A stretch of 64,000 bases of DNA, taken from positions 1 through 64,000 of the forward strand of contig WEDG01007066.1 of assembly GCA_017591395.1 (NCBI GenBank). The letters are read 5' to 3'. Of this stretch, positions 43,011 through 57,109 are shown one piece after another. Numbering within the stretch: the first letter of the stretch is position 1; every line of letters begins with the position of its first letter. Under the pieces are notes generated by a model. That model was not told where the DNA came from, ran no database searches, and was given only the letters and a program-made list of their open reading frames with translations. Made by a program: the position numbers and the translations under genes. The stretch comes from Schistocephalus solidus. Its lineage: Eukaryota; Platyhelminthes; Cestoda; Diphyllobothriidea; Diphyllobothriidae.

Positions 43011-45029
43011 CAAGGGAAGTAAGAACGGTTATCTAAAAATTTCGATTTGAAGAGCAAGCCGATAAGGGTAATTAAAAATTTTAAAAATCAAACAGTTTCA
43101 GGTATGGTTAGTGATATTTAGCACTCAGAACAGCTTCCTACACCTAAGAAGGCCTGTGAATAAAACTTTTACAGTCTTGCGCGTTTTTGTCCTCCTCGGA
43201 GATGGAAAGGCTCCCAGTCGCTCGTATGCGTTCAGTCTTTCATTCGCCTTTCAGACCCCGCCCAAGAAGAGACAGCGGATGATGACTCACTGCCGCAGAC
43301 AGTGAGCAATAATTGGCGAAACCGGCCCACTTATCTTATGTAAGACGAGAGAAGGAGAGCACGCCAGGAATGCACTTACCCAGGCGTAGTTACGAATCCA
43401 CAATGTTCTCGTTGTGATGGTGCTTGCTGCACAACAGACGCCTGCTGTTGAAGCCGCAGAAATACAGCTAATTGCCGAAATAAATGGTCAGTCTCTCCAT
43501 CAACTCTCGTTTTTCCACAAGTACTGGAACTGTTATTGCCCCATTCGGTCAGTTTTATGCCAGTCAAGTGGCGGCATTCACGCACCTGGATAGCTAGTCC
43601 ATCGGTTAAGAACAAAACTAAATTTTATATGTGCTCTGTTATATAAGGCTGTTGGGAAAATACTGGCCTATTTCAGAGACAAGAATTTGAAAATGTAACA
43701 TAATGTGTGTTAAAATTAGTCGAAGCATGATCTCTGACCATCTGTGGCGGGCTTTTGAAATTGAGCCGCCATCTTTTCTGCTCTCCATTCGCAAGTGAAT
43801 CCTCTTATATAATTTTAACCCTATTTGTTTATTCGAACAACAAAAATTAGGTCATCAGCGCACGAATCTGGCAACATTTTGAAGGAAGTCCAAACTGATC
43901 GATATTTTGAGGTGCATTCAAGGATGATTCTTCCCGGTGAATGGAGGACCTTTTTAGCTGAAATTTTTGGAATTTTACGTTCAAAATAAAGCGTAGCTCT
44001 CTCTATCTCTCTGTGCATCTCTGCCGTCGATATACAATACCATTTACGCCTAATCGATAAAAATCAATTTGCTTCCACCTCCGTTTTGTTCAAAAGAGGT
44101 TTTGTTCCTTAAAAAGTGAATGTTTGCTCGAAAAATGGCAGGTTTTCTGTGAAAAATCGGGAGAATATGAAGAATGTAGTTAGTTTGCATCCCAAGTCAT
44201 TGAGTTTCGATCGCCATCCTGGAAACATACAGGCCGTACGTTGTGTTTCGATAAAGAAATGAATCATAAGAGTTTCACCGAGAGAGAGAGAGAGAGAGAG
44301 AGCATTGAACAAACTTCGAAACGCCAAATTATTTGATTTTAATTGAGCTTATGTGGGAGCCATCTATCGAGGTTTTGACCGAAAAACGTTGAATTAGGTG
44401 GTCGGAAACCATTTAAATACTGACAAAAAGCGCTTCAGACACCTCTGAAAACTGGAAGTGAGTTTACTTAAACACTTGCTTTAAAAAGTTCATTTTCAAG
44501 AGTGCACGACCGTCATCTTCAAGGCTCTGAAACCACCTTCTTACGATCCGAGCACTTACTAATACTTCTCCTCGGACTCGATGCAAAAGAATCCGACAAC
44601 TTCATATACTGTCTCCGTAAACGCTTCATCTTAACCTCTGCACCAACGCCCATGACTTTCAGAAAGACGACCATCACAAGCTCTTAACAAGCTCTTAATG
44701 AAGTGGTAATGCCGTCCGACCGAATGGTTATATCTTTCAAGTTATTTGCTTAATTTAATGTAAAGTTACAAAACTGACTTCAAAATTGAATAGCTACCTA
44801 AAGGGCTCATTGCTACGGTTTTCCGAGCACGACACCTACAATTGAAGTATGTGGTGAGTACGGATATGCGATCTGCAGCTCAAATTACCAGTACTTACTT
44901 CACACACTACTGTAAACATCAGAGCATAACCGGCAGGTCATCTCCCGACACATTATTTTAAACTTGTTCAGACATTTCACATGCAATTAATCGGAGCAAA
45001 GTTTAGTTCCATAAAGCTGCCAAAGAGGG
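43011..45029. other. Unassigned AT-rich DNA
   Basis: A (GA)11 run lies at 44280-44302. Otherwise I see no gene, RNA or named repeat. Confidence 0.35.
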
Positions 45030-45345
45030 CACGCCTGGAGCCGCGAGAGCGGAAGCCCGAATGCGAGACAGTAGGGGTCGTCACAGCGCCTTACGCCAGG
45101 TCATGTTTGAGTCAGCCTTGAAGATGATTGGCCGATTAGGACAGCCGGGACTGCCATTAGGGCGCACGTGAAAGTAGCCGCGATGGGTTAACCGCTGCAA
45201 CACGCACCCGGAGGTGGGCCACTGAAAGATGGAAGACTTAGAGCTAACGAGAGGTGGGAGGCAACGACTGAGAACACCTAATGATCGGTGGAGTACCAGG
45301 AAATGCGTTGAGGCCACGGCGAGGGTCTGATGACGAACTACCAAA
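45030..45345 (+). repeat. Family C repeat, copy 4
   Basis: It matches copies 1-3 through 'gagtcagccttgaagatgat', 'gattaggacagccgggact' and 'gctgcaacacgc', with a 3' extension to about 45345. Confidence 0.6.
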
Positions 45346-45489
45346 AATAAGCCTTAGCCAACCTATCTTCTAATATTCATTCTCAAAAAATGGTTCATCT
45401 ATAATAATGGGTCCAAATTTTTTGGTATCTACTGATGTTGGAGCTTCCAAGGTTCTGAGCAGGGTGAGGTAGCCCTGTAACTGTTAGAC

Positions 45490-46965
45490 CGTCACAAGCA
45501 ACGACGTTCATCGTGTGTCCCACGGAGTGGACACAGCACCGGTGACTTGCACGTGGGTTTGTTTGTGGTAAGGCTGAATCGCGCAGCATTTAACACACTT
45601 GCCTCCCACACCAACAGTGCTCCAATCGCAAGAAAATATCAAAAAGACGGAAAACGGATGAGAACGCAATGACTGGCAGCCCGTCTACGCGTATTGCACA
45701 CGAGTAGGTCCTCACTACACACACGACAGTTCGACCGTCGATTTAGACGAGGTCCACCGTATGCTCCACACCAGGTGGTGCAGGGACGGTGACTTGCGCG
45801 TGATTTAGTTTAAAGTGATAGTAGACTTGCGCTGCATCTACCGCACTCTCTCCTCCTCCCCCACCTGAGCCCGGTGTCAAGACAGAGTCAAGAAGACCAG
45901 AGATGGGAGAGGGCACATGTGGCTGGCGCGGCCGGAGCCGCCCCTGGGCGTGCCACCACACCTGGCTCGGATCCCACGGAGTGGGAGTGCCATAAAGGCC
46001 ACATTAAGAAGGAGCCATTGCAACCTGACTCTCAGTCCGCCAGTCAGCCACTCCACACAAAACACACATTGGGCTGACCACGCGGTTCAAGTTATCCCGT
46101 CAGTTGGCAACCTTCCAAGCCACGGCTTTTAGCGCACCGTGATAGTTTCAAGCGCGTCAGATTGTTTAAAGTGAGGAAAATACGCTGAGCTCTCGACCTC
46201 ACTCTCTCCCCCACCCCCACAATCAGACCACTGTCCGAGCCGGTCAGTTGTCTGATGCGGAAGCGGGCGCAGCTGCTGGTGAACTCGTCTACGTGTACTA
46301 CGTACACGACCTGGCCCCCCCCAAAAACAAGCACCAGGATTTAACACAACAGGGGGTTGAACGGCTTACACCTCACATGTGTGAGATAGCCAGAGGTCAC
46401 GTTAAGAAGGAGCCATCGCAGCCTGACTCTCAGACCACCATTCAGCCACTCCACAAAACACACATTGGACTAACTGCGAGGTCTGAGTGTAATTGTCAGT
46501 TGGCAACCTTCCAACCTCGGCGGTAAACGTTACCGCACACTCTTCTCCCCCCCCCACCTGAGCCCGGTCTCACGACACAGGCAAGAAGACCGGAGATGAG
46601 AGAGGTCGCATGTGGCTGGCGCGGCCGGAGCCGCCCCTGGGCGTACCACCACACCTGGCTCGGATCCCACAGAGTGGGAGTGCCATAAAGACCACATTAA
46701 GAAGGAGCCATTGCAGCCTGACTCTCAGTCCGCCAGTCAGCCACTCCACACAAAACACACACTGGGCTGACCACGCGGTCCGAGTTATCCCGTCAGTTGG
46801 CAACCTTCCAAGCCACGGCTTTTAGCGCACCGTGATAGTTTCAAGCGCGTCAGATTGTTTATAGTGAGGAACATGCGATGAGCTGTCGACCTCACTCTCT
46901 CCCCAACCCCCACCATCAGACACTGTCCGAGCCGGTCAGTTGCCTGATGTGGGAGTGGAAGGTGA
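45490..46965 (-). repeat. Cluster of family A LINE 3' UTR copies in tandem
   Basis: Four blocks share the family A 3' UTR: a worn distal unit (45490-45720), a well-kept unit (45728-46296), a variant block (46297-46525, best matched by 40600-40800), and a third unit (46526-46965) repeating 45840-46280 at very high identity. The 'agccgcccctgggcg' and 'gtgggagtgccataaag' landmarks occur twice, about 690 bp apart. No coding sequence is present. Confidence 0.75.
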
Positions 46966-47525
46966 GTCATATACACAATCGCTGACCTACTAGTAAAGGT
47001 GACAACACATACGTTTAGGTCTGTCCGAGTGAAAGTAGTTAGACGGATGATATCCCACCAAGTCTGAACAATCACCATGTCCTGCATGAGTACGATAGGC
47101 TCAGCAATTAGGTTTCCCTTGGCGTTGTTATTCAGGAATTTCCGAAATTCAGATAGGAAAGGTGGGACATGCGGTAGCGATCAAAAGACGTGCGCACATT
47201 TCCTGCAAGCTGCCCCAGTGCGTCAAAACACCACAGGCTTTGCGGATTCAAGTAGATGGAAGCATAAAGACGAAGTCAGACAAAGAACAATCGGGGGTGG
47301 AAAGTATTTCCTTTTGATTGAATCTAAATCAACAATCCTAAAAGTTGCTGAATGATTTGTCCTAAAATTAATTCTGACCCTCAGTTCTGTGGATCCCGAC
47401 TCTCTACAAAACACAAACAGAATAAGAATTAATTCAATGCCTCGGTGGTTTTGGTATGCCAGGACATTGAAGCCCTTGACAAAAACTGCACCGTTTACAT
47501 GTCTTTGTCTCGTTTTCTGTACGGC
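46966..47525. other. Unassigned DNA
   Basis: Nothing recognised between two family A UTR copies. Confidence 0.3.
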
Positions 47526-47529
47526 ATGC

Positions 47530-47985
47530 TTCGGTTCAACCATCGTGAACGATGAGGTCTATCGTGTTCCCCACAACTAGGTGCACACAGGACGGTGACT
47601 TGCGTGTGAATTAATTCAAAGTAATAGCAGACTTGCACTGCATCTGCCGCACACGGTCCTCTTTCACTCTCCTGAACCCGGTTGTAGGCTTGAGTCAGCA
47701 CAACTGGAGGCGGCATTGGGCACAGTGGCTGAGGAAGGCAAACAGCCCGACTGTATGTTATACGTACAAACTGGCCAACCAGACATATCGGGTTTTCCAC
47801 ATAAACAAGAAGCGGTCGGCATTCCATCAAAGTTACAGTGCTATTGAGGCTACATCAAGGAGTAATTGCAATCATTCTATCCATCGGGTAGAGAACTTAG
47901 ATAAATTGTCAGTTAACATCCTTCCAAGTCACAACTCTAAACGCGCCAGACTTTTTATCTATAGGAGCGCGCTGAAGTTTCATGG
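47530..47985 (-). repeat. Old family A LINE 3' UTR copy
   Basis: 'acggtgacttgcgtgtgaat', 'agacttgcactgcatctgcc', 'caactggaggcgg' and 'gtcagttaacatccttccaa' follow the family A order at lower identity. Confidence 0.6.
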
Positions 47986-49795
47986 GAATTGAGATCTCGA
48001 AGTTGACTTCGCTCATACCTCCTTCAAACACCAATCAGCTGCGCAAGCTCGTAGCCAGCTGTTGTTAGAAGAGGATACAGGGGCTGGCAGAAATCAAATC
48101 ACCCCTTTTCGCGTGTCACATACGACCCTGGTTTCTGCACAATGCGACAAGCTTTACGAAAACAATGGAGAAGCTCAGTTCTCCCGTTTTGTAAGTGCAA
48201 TAAAGACATGAATAAGGAGTCATTGATCCTTACTGCCAGTTCTCAAACCAGCCATCCCAAAATATACACTTTACGCAACATGCGAACTGAGTTATCTCGT
48301 TCGTAGACTCTTACTACACCTCGGCAAGGCTTCCTTCTAAAGAAAGTGCGTTAATGAAGTTATCCCAAGGGAATGACTGTTATATTGCAGCAACGATTTA
48401 CCTTTCAAAACTACAAGTGTTTAATATTCCTTTATAGCTTGTCACATTCCGAAACAGTAAAATAGTTAGTTTCTCTAAGCTGGTTACAGTAAATTAACTC
48501 GCACTATCAATTATTTATTAGCCTATCAATCAAACAACTTTATTATGCTTCAGGGTGCAAGTTGTGCACCACGTGACGACCAAACATAGTAAAGACATGA
48601 TGTTTGGCGAGTTTGCTAAAAATTGTCCTTCAGTTAAGGTCTTCAAGACGGACTCAGACTAACTTAAATCTTTTGCTGGACTCAGGTGGCTCAAGGAACA
48701 ACTACTGCAATACAATGGAATCAGATAGCCTCTTTAAAGAAGCCTGACATATTTGGCGTTTTAGTGTTATTTTATAATTTCGCCTTTTTTAGCCCTCGTA
48801 TTAATAAGGGACGATAAAATATTTAAATTATTGCTCCCTTTCCAGTCCCTTATCCAGCCCATTGATAATAAACGCATAATTCATATCATTCGTTTCCCGG
48901 AGAAAAATTTACATAAATGCTAAGTATGCATGGATTCCTGCACAATTCAAAGAAACCGTTGTGATTCAAGGTCCACTAATATTATGTTCAGAATTACTGC
49001 CTCAACGTCCCTGTTGGGTGCTAGGGGACTGGTCACGCTCTAGTAAGATGCACACTAGCTTCAATGGTTACCTAACAACCATCACTTTTGTAAGTAAAAT
49101 CGCGGAACAATTCTCACAAATTTTGTAGGCATTTTAATCGAAGTCCGAATTCGGAAATAATGGAAGTGAGAACCGCTAATCGTGTTCGGTACGACAAAAG
49201 GTTAAATGCCGCTCGTGATTTGTCGGTTTGGGAGTATGAGCTCCTTTTCTGCAAAGTTAAACTGCACAAGCTCGCATAAAAAACAGATATGAAATTATAG
49301 TTAGTAAAAGAACGCTGACATTACTAAACACAGACGACGGTAATCGAGATTCGCCAACAGCGGGGTAAAGTTAGTGTGCATAAAAGCATCCGGAAAATGG
49401 GACAACCAAGTAGGCGTTAACGAAACCCAGCTAGAGCATCCTGCAACTAAGGCGTGGCTGTGAGCAAGAATGACATAAGTAGACGCCAGTCGACAGGTGG
49501 TCGTATACGGTGCTGACTCGAGACAGTATAACAATTCATATAAACCGAAATTACCGACTCTTGAAGATTACAGTAAGAATTGGCCGTTGAGTACCAATTA
49601 AAATGAAAAATAGCAAAAGAGGAGAAAAACAATAGCAGCTTATAAAAATCAATAGCTCGTGTGTAAATAAAAGGCTTAAATAACTTACAGGTCCTCACTA
49701 CATATACCAAGTTTACATGGGAGCCACTCTGGTCTCAAATGTGTGCGAATGCCATAGACGCCATACGGGGAAGGAAACAAAATAAGAAGTGATCC
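47986..49795. other. Unassigned AT-rich DNA
   Basis: About 1.8 kb with short frames only. I see nothing recognisable. Confidence 0.35.
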
Positions 49796-49799
49796 CTGG

Positions 49800-50222
49800 A
49801 AAATGGTTTTTATTGGCCTGCCGTTTCGGATTCTCTCTCTGACCCATCTTCAGAGATAGTTACAGAAAAGGGTGGTTGGGGTACAAGGTACGCAGTATTT
49901 ATAGGGCGTGGATGCGAGGCGAACACAGGCCTACTATCGTTGGCAGTACCCATGTTCATCGCTGGGAGTTGATAGTTGATGCGATGCTTGCTGTTTGGTC
50001 TGTACCGGAATCGTTAATGGCAATGATTTCATCCCCGTTCTCGATGCCTGGCGTGACGATTACTCGGCCATTTGGCTCACTGTCACCGGGCTTGCTGGTC
50101 ATCCGCATCCTGCCCACGTGGTTGGCAATTTTGCCGAGCCAAAATTGCAACACAGAATATGGAATCGCAAGGTCATTGCGCTTATTAATCGACTGCAGGC
50201 CAGAGAACCATGACTCAAGCAG
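49800..50222 (-). mobile_element. Penelope-like element PLE-1, 3' end (copy D)
   Basis: On the minus strand it starts with LLESWFSGLQSINKRNDLAI, the end of the GIY-YIG domain, then LQFWLGKIANHVGRMRMTSK and IENGDEIIAINDSG in one frame (49956-50153), a stop, and the terminal sequence 'ctgaagatgggtcagag...aatccgaaacggcaggcc'. It is collinear with copies A and C. It abuts a family A LINE end. Confidence 0.8.
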
Positions 50223-50224
50223 TT

Positions 50225-51870
<1,646 letters not shown>

Positions 51871-52320
51871 TTGAATGCGCCTGTACTCAGAAAAGTTGAA
51901 CGTAAGGGGGATTTTAGTGCATAGATAGGACTGATTCTGTTTCCCTTAGTATAAATATTTTCACAGCTGTACTCAATTGCCGATTGGAAAAGTACGAGGA
52001 GACAAATTTAGACTCACACAGTTAGTCAACTGATGGGTTACACGTAGGCATAAACTGCAGCGAAAGCTGCGCAATCTCCTGAAAATAAGTATTTGCGACT
52101 GTCGGCAGCCGCTAATGTAAGCAGCTATAGGCAGCTGTCAAAAAATAGGCGATGCGTATATTGTTCAAAAAACGACACCAAAATAAGGGAGTACTAGAAC
52201 ATGTACACAATCCATTCCTACGCTTAGAATGCCTTGAATACAACAGGCTTGCATGTCGCCAGATGGTCGCCCTGCCTTCTATGATTGAGTTTGAGATAGG
52301 CCCTCGCTGCAAATTACTGC
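51871..52320. other. Unassigned DNA
   Basis: No gene or repeat was recognised. Confidence 0.35.
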
Positions 52321-52654
52321 GGTTTTATTTAGGTGACGCCTCCACGCGTGTGTTCACACGCACAGGAGGAATTTAGGATGACCCTTACGAGATATTATAT
52401 CGGTGTTATTGGGGTCGGTGCCTATCAAATGCTGGGCCGGCAGTGACGATGGCTGTGATGCAGCCGAGAAGGGATGCAGCCGAGAAGGGTTTTATTTAGG
52501 TGACGCCTCCACGCGCGTGTTCACACGCACAGGAGGAATTTAGGATGACCCTTACGAGATATTATATCGGTGTTATTGGGGTCGGTGCCTATCAAATGCT
52601 GGGCCGACAGTGACGATGGCTGTGATGCATACTTCCTGCAGCCGAGAAGGGTGG
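52321..52654 (+). repeat. Tandem duplication, 167 bp period
   Basis: 52321-52487 and 52488-52654 are almost identical over their first ~140 bp (differences include acgcgt/acgcgc and gggccgg/gggccga). The two differ at their 3' ends: unit 1 lacks 'atacttcct' and instead repeats 'atgcagccgagaagg' twice. The unit holds a small palindrome (cacgcg.gtgttcacacgc). It is non-coding. Confidence 0.9.
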
Positions 52655-52659
52655 TCCGA

Positions 52660-55650
52660 GTCAGGGTTGGCATGTGTGTCCACGCAGAGTCCTTGCAAGC
52701 CTGGAGGAACTGGTGTCCCGGAAGAGTGATAAAATAGGCGATTGACATGGTTGCCGATACAAGCGAAAATACGAGATTCAGGCAGCAGTTAAGGAGTGGG
52801 ATATGCCAGCGCTGGATAAATAAATTTATTCTTCTGACGCTTTGGTCTTATGGTAACTGCTACACATTCAGTTACCAATCTCATGAAATTCTGAAATAGG
52901 TTTTCAATTACACAGGATTATTTACGTAAGAGTTATATTATCGCTTATTTCTTATTACTTATATTACTTATTTCGAAACATTATCCCATGATATCCCTAA
53001 CACGTCAGGATAATGGCTTTATTACGTACTTTTTTGGCCGGCTGCAGTAAAATGACTAGATATGCAGTATGATGTTATCCTATTGGGTTTCGACCCTCTT
53101 AGAAAGTTCACTGTATTTTATAGAAAACACGCCGAAAAATGTCTGTTCTTGTACTCATGAGGTATACAATTACTTCTTCTTCTTTTTCTTCCTCTTGATC
53201 TTCAGCTTTTAATAGGTTTTCTATTCCCGGGTAATTTTGAGCGCTATCTGCCGTCATATTTACGTTCAGAATTTTCAGTTTATAAGCAGTATATTTCGCG
53301 TGTAAAGAAAATCATACATGTCTTCAAGGCATAAGGAAAATACCATATGGTGCTCATAAATTTTTTAGGGATAAGATATATGTTATATAGTTCACGAGGA
53401 GCATTAATTAAAGGACAGATACAATGCTTTTCGAACAGAGATTTGACGGTCACAAAAAAATTTCATAACGAAAAACTATTTTAAAACAGAAAGATAACCT
53501 TAAACTTGGTAAATGATTTAAAAGAGATGTGATTGACTGTTACATGAGTACGAGAAAGGCCATCTTCGTGTACGTTATTGATATGTATATTTGAAATTAT
53601 AAGAGGATAAAAAATCAATAGTAAAACAGTATATTACATAAGCAATTACTTTACGTAAGCCGGCATCCTGAAGTGCCAGAAGTATTATGAGATAGTTCTG
53701 CGCAACAATCGATATTATAATGCCACTTAGGTAATTCTTTATAATTGAAAATGCATTTTGGAGTTTCGGTTACCCTTTCACGAGACTGGTTACTGACTGG
53801 ACATTCTGTAAATACTGCATCCGCCATGCATCCATCACTCCTACCCGTGGTTGTTTCTGAGATGGTTTAACGTGAGAATCCAAAACGTTGGGTGAATACA
53901 CTCATCATTCGAGCTCTCGCGTCCCAGTTTAAATTGACCTGGCTTTTTAAGTTTAGCCAGTCAACTAAGTCTCTTCATTTAGAAGCGTTTTGAACACAGA
54001 ATTAAAGTTTCAAAGACTTTGTCGGTAGGAACAGAAGGGTCTAGAACTAAAACTTAGATACTTAGGCCCCACTCAGCAAAAGTGCTGTAAGTGATCCAGG
54101 TAACTGCAGACACAGAACATGAGATGAGCTCCAAGAGAAGTGTAGCCCTATCGAAGTAGGCATCGCCGGTAGCTAAAAGTTTAACTGAACTGTACAAAAG
54201 ACTGAACTGGGAAGCCGGTTCCGCTAATTATCACAATCTGCTCTGTTATCGGAGGCATATATGATCAAAGTCAGCTAGAAAAGGAGGGATTTTCAATTTC
54301 CGACCAAGCAGACGCACTGGCCAACGTTTAAAACGCATTCTGGGGTTCATAGTTATGTCTTTAACAAAAGTGTCAAACACCTCACCTCCTCAGGCGTAGC
54401 TTGTCATCTGGTCTCGGGACTGTCCTCACTTTATGTGGCTCCGTAGCGTTGGGGTGACTAATGAGAGGTTTGCGCGCGAATATTCGCGTAAACATGCAAA
54501 AACCAGTAGTCCTGTAGCTCGTAGGATCTTTGTTTGCATCTTCGACAGACGGAAAAAATGTGCTGGACGTTCAGCTCATAGGAAACTATTATTTATAACG
54601 TGCCACGGTGTTTCACAACAGCTATGCGTTCATACACTTCTGCTGAAGCTTTACAACTTGCTTGATCAGTGCGCTTGAAAGAGCCCATTCCACATGGGTG
54701 CCTCTGTCTGACTGTTCTCCCTGGTCTATCTGAGCCTTAGTTCAAAAAATTCTGAGCTTCTGGCGGTGTACGTGTCCAACCACTGTACACAATAAATTCT
54801 GCTTGAAACAATTCGAAGAGTATCACCAAACCATTGGTTGCATTGATAACGCGTCGTAGTGATCAGTAATAAGATAAATTACAATTTTTGAGTGCGGTTT
54901 AGAGCAGCCCATATGAAAACGTGCTTAAATCAGACGCTACTGGAATCACCCGAAAGTGCAGTGTAAAGTGTAAAAAACGTCTTGAAGTTAGCTAGCAGCC
55001 AAAACTCCATGACTGCAACACGGAAAACGTACATTTTAAGATACTTGCATCCATAATTTTCAGGCGTAATGTGAAGCCCACCAATCCATAAAATCAGCCG
55101 ACATCATGAACTCTCAGACATGATCTGACAGTTGTTGCTTAAAAGATGTGCATTACAGGAATTAACGGATCAAGGATGAAGATTCAATCACTATGAAAAA
55201 TTATTCATTGACTCGAGTTCTCAGACTGCTTCTGAGGTCCACTTTAGGAGAACTTAAAATATTAAAAACAAGTAAACCGATTAATCTGTGGGCTGGCCAA
55301 TCAGTTCGGTCTCGTGCTATCATGGCAGGTTATATTGGCCGTTGTGACCGGCCTCCATCCTACCATTGTTATGCATCCTTCAGGTTGAATAGGTCACGCT
55401 TTAGGTGTAGGGGGTATACAGTTAGGAGGTATTGTGTACAAGATGTGGCAGTTACTAGAATTTGTCTCATGCAGGTGGTATCTGCTCCACACGGCACCTG
55501 CTGGATAACCTTCTCGTTCGGAGGCGAGACCTCTTGGTGAGCAAAGCGATCTGCAACACTGACAGCTGGACGAATACCCGCCTTTAACCTATTCAAGACG
55601 AGGTTTCGTCTGCAACCTGGCTAAATCGTAAGGCACCTCTAGGTAAGTTA
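52660..55650. other. Unassigned AT-rich DNA, including repeat F copy 2
   Basis: No gene was recognised. Repeat F occupies 53034-53428. The plus-strand frames at 54433-54678 and 55193-55540 show no family features. Confidence 0.35.
53034..53428 (+). repeat. Dispersed repeat F, copy 2
   Basis: Counterpart of 15987-16402 in the same orientation. See that entry for the shared landmarks. Confidence 0.55.
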
Positions 55651-55654
55651 AATG

Positions 55655-56000
55655 ACAGTTTGACCTTCGAGTTCGGCGAGATGCACCGTGTGCCCCCCTC
55701 CTCAGCAGGAACGGTGACTGGTATAGTAGTATCAGACGTGCGCTGCATCTACCTTCTCGTCCCCTACCTACGCAAGGTATCGAGAACGAGTAATGAAGAC
55801 TGGAGGTGAGGAACAACACATATGGCTGGTGGGGAGAGAACCCACCCCGAAGCGTGCCAATACAAGTGGCTCGGATGCCACTGCATGGGACTACAATAGA
55901 GACAAGTGAAGCCTGACCCTCAGTCCACTAGTTGACCACTTCATACAAACACGCATAAGGTCAATGAATTCGGTTTGAGGGCAGATTTTTAGGAGACCTT
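55655..56000 (-). repeat. Old family A LINE 3' UTR copy
   Basis: 'accttcgagttcggcgag.tgcaccgt', 'cgtgcgctgcatctacc', 'gaagactggaggtgagg', 'tggctcggatgccac' and 'cctcagtccactag' follow family A order with many changes. Confidence 0.6.
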
Positions 56001-56054
56001 TTGTGCGTTTAAAGACAATTTGTTCTCATTTTACCCACTTGTGAAAAACTCGGC

Positions 56055-56136
56055 GGCCTCGATGGGATTCGAACCCACACCACCAAGAGGAAGGCTCTAG
56101 TACAGCCAACGCTCTAGCCAACTGAACTACGAGGCT
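56055..56136 (-). tRNA. tRNA-like SINE head (or tRNA pseudogene)
   Basis: 82 nt with an acceptor stem of 6 of 7 pairs (agcctcg/cgaggcc), D arm tagttcagttggctagagc, a GGCT/AGCC anticodon stem with loop gtactag, a long variable region (about 13 nt, class II-like) and a T arm gtgggttcgaatcccat. The loop would place ACT at the anticodon, which is unusual. Because the copy is embedded in a duplicated repeat with extra flanking homology, a SINE origin is likelier than a working gene. Confidence 0.5.
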
Positions 56137-56365
56137 CTACCTGGAGCCGTGATTTTTATCACACTTGGGTCAAGTTACCCCCCCCCTCCAGCCTACTGCA
56201 ACATATGGAATCCAGGCACAATTAATTGTGGCTTCTAGATTGATTGCTTAGGAAACCTTGCTTGGGCAGCCAGCTTACTGTATCAGAATTGGTGGATTCC
56301 ATACGTTCCGGTTGGCTGGGCGTGTAAATCGACCCAAGATTGATTAAACTCACGGCTCCCGGTTG

Positions 56366-56447
56366 GGCCTCGTAGCTCAGTTGGCTAGAGCGTTAGCCCT
56401 ACTACCGCCTTCCTATTGCTGGCATGGGTTCAAATCCCACCGAGGCT
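56366..56447 (+). tRNA. tRNA-like SINE head, opposite strand
   Basis: 82 nt with a fully paired acceptor stem allowing one G-U (ggcctcg/cgaggct), D arm tagctcagttggctagagc, and T arm atgggttcaaatcccac. The anticodon stem no longer pairs well (ttagccctactaccgcc), so function is doubtful. Confidence 0.5.
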
Positions 56448-56480
56448 GCCGATTTTTTCACAACTGGGTCAAAGAAATTA

Positions 56481-57105
56481 TTCAAATCTGCCAACATCCT
56501 CTGCTTATTAAAAAAATGGTCAACAATCTTTGGAATGTATGGTGATCTAGGAAAGAAGCAGTGAAAGAACTACGATGAAATTGGGGGCAGAGTTCAACAA
56601 ACCCCCAATTTTTAATAAAACTAGGAGAAAAAACCTGCTTCTCTAAAAAATTAAAAGCTAGATTTGATGGGATAGGTACGATGCAATGGGATACTACTGT
56701 GATGTTGCTGACAACGTATGGCGGTCCGGAACGCTCATTGTCGGGTGAGAGATCATATAACAACCAGAGCTACTGTTTATAACCATCAGGGGGGTGAGAC
56801 AGGAGGAGCTCATCATGGAAAACAGGGTCAAAACGAAGAGTGGACAGTAGAGGTCACGAGATCATCAGCGAGATGCGACATTGCTGACTGCATAGTTCAC
56901 CAACAAAGAAGAGAAAACAGCAGAACCCAACACGATCGTCAACAGATCCACGAGACCATCGTCAGGGTTGCAAAATCGGAGGAAAGTATCAAGGTTGTCA
57001 AGAGTTGGCGATAATAGTTGAAAATGATGGGATGAAAAAGTGACTGCGAAGATTGACTGTGCAGAGGAGAATGGAAACGTATTTAGAAACAAATGTTATA
57101 TTAAA
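56481..57105. other. Unassigned DNA
   Basis: No gene or repeat was recognised. The 98-codon plus frame at 56718-57014 is polar and unassigned. Confidence 0.35.
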
Positions 57106-57109
57106 GGAA

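Larger units (their letters stand above)
56030..56480. repeat. Palindrome made of two opposed tRNA-like SINE units
   Basis: 56030-56172 and 56333-56480 are inverted copies covering a tRNA-like head plus flanking 'ttgtgaaaaactcgg' and 'ggagccgtga' sequence. The pairing extends inward with catatggaatcca (about 56207) against tggattccatacg (about 56290). The spacer between includes a poly-C run. Confidence 0.8.
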
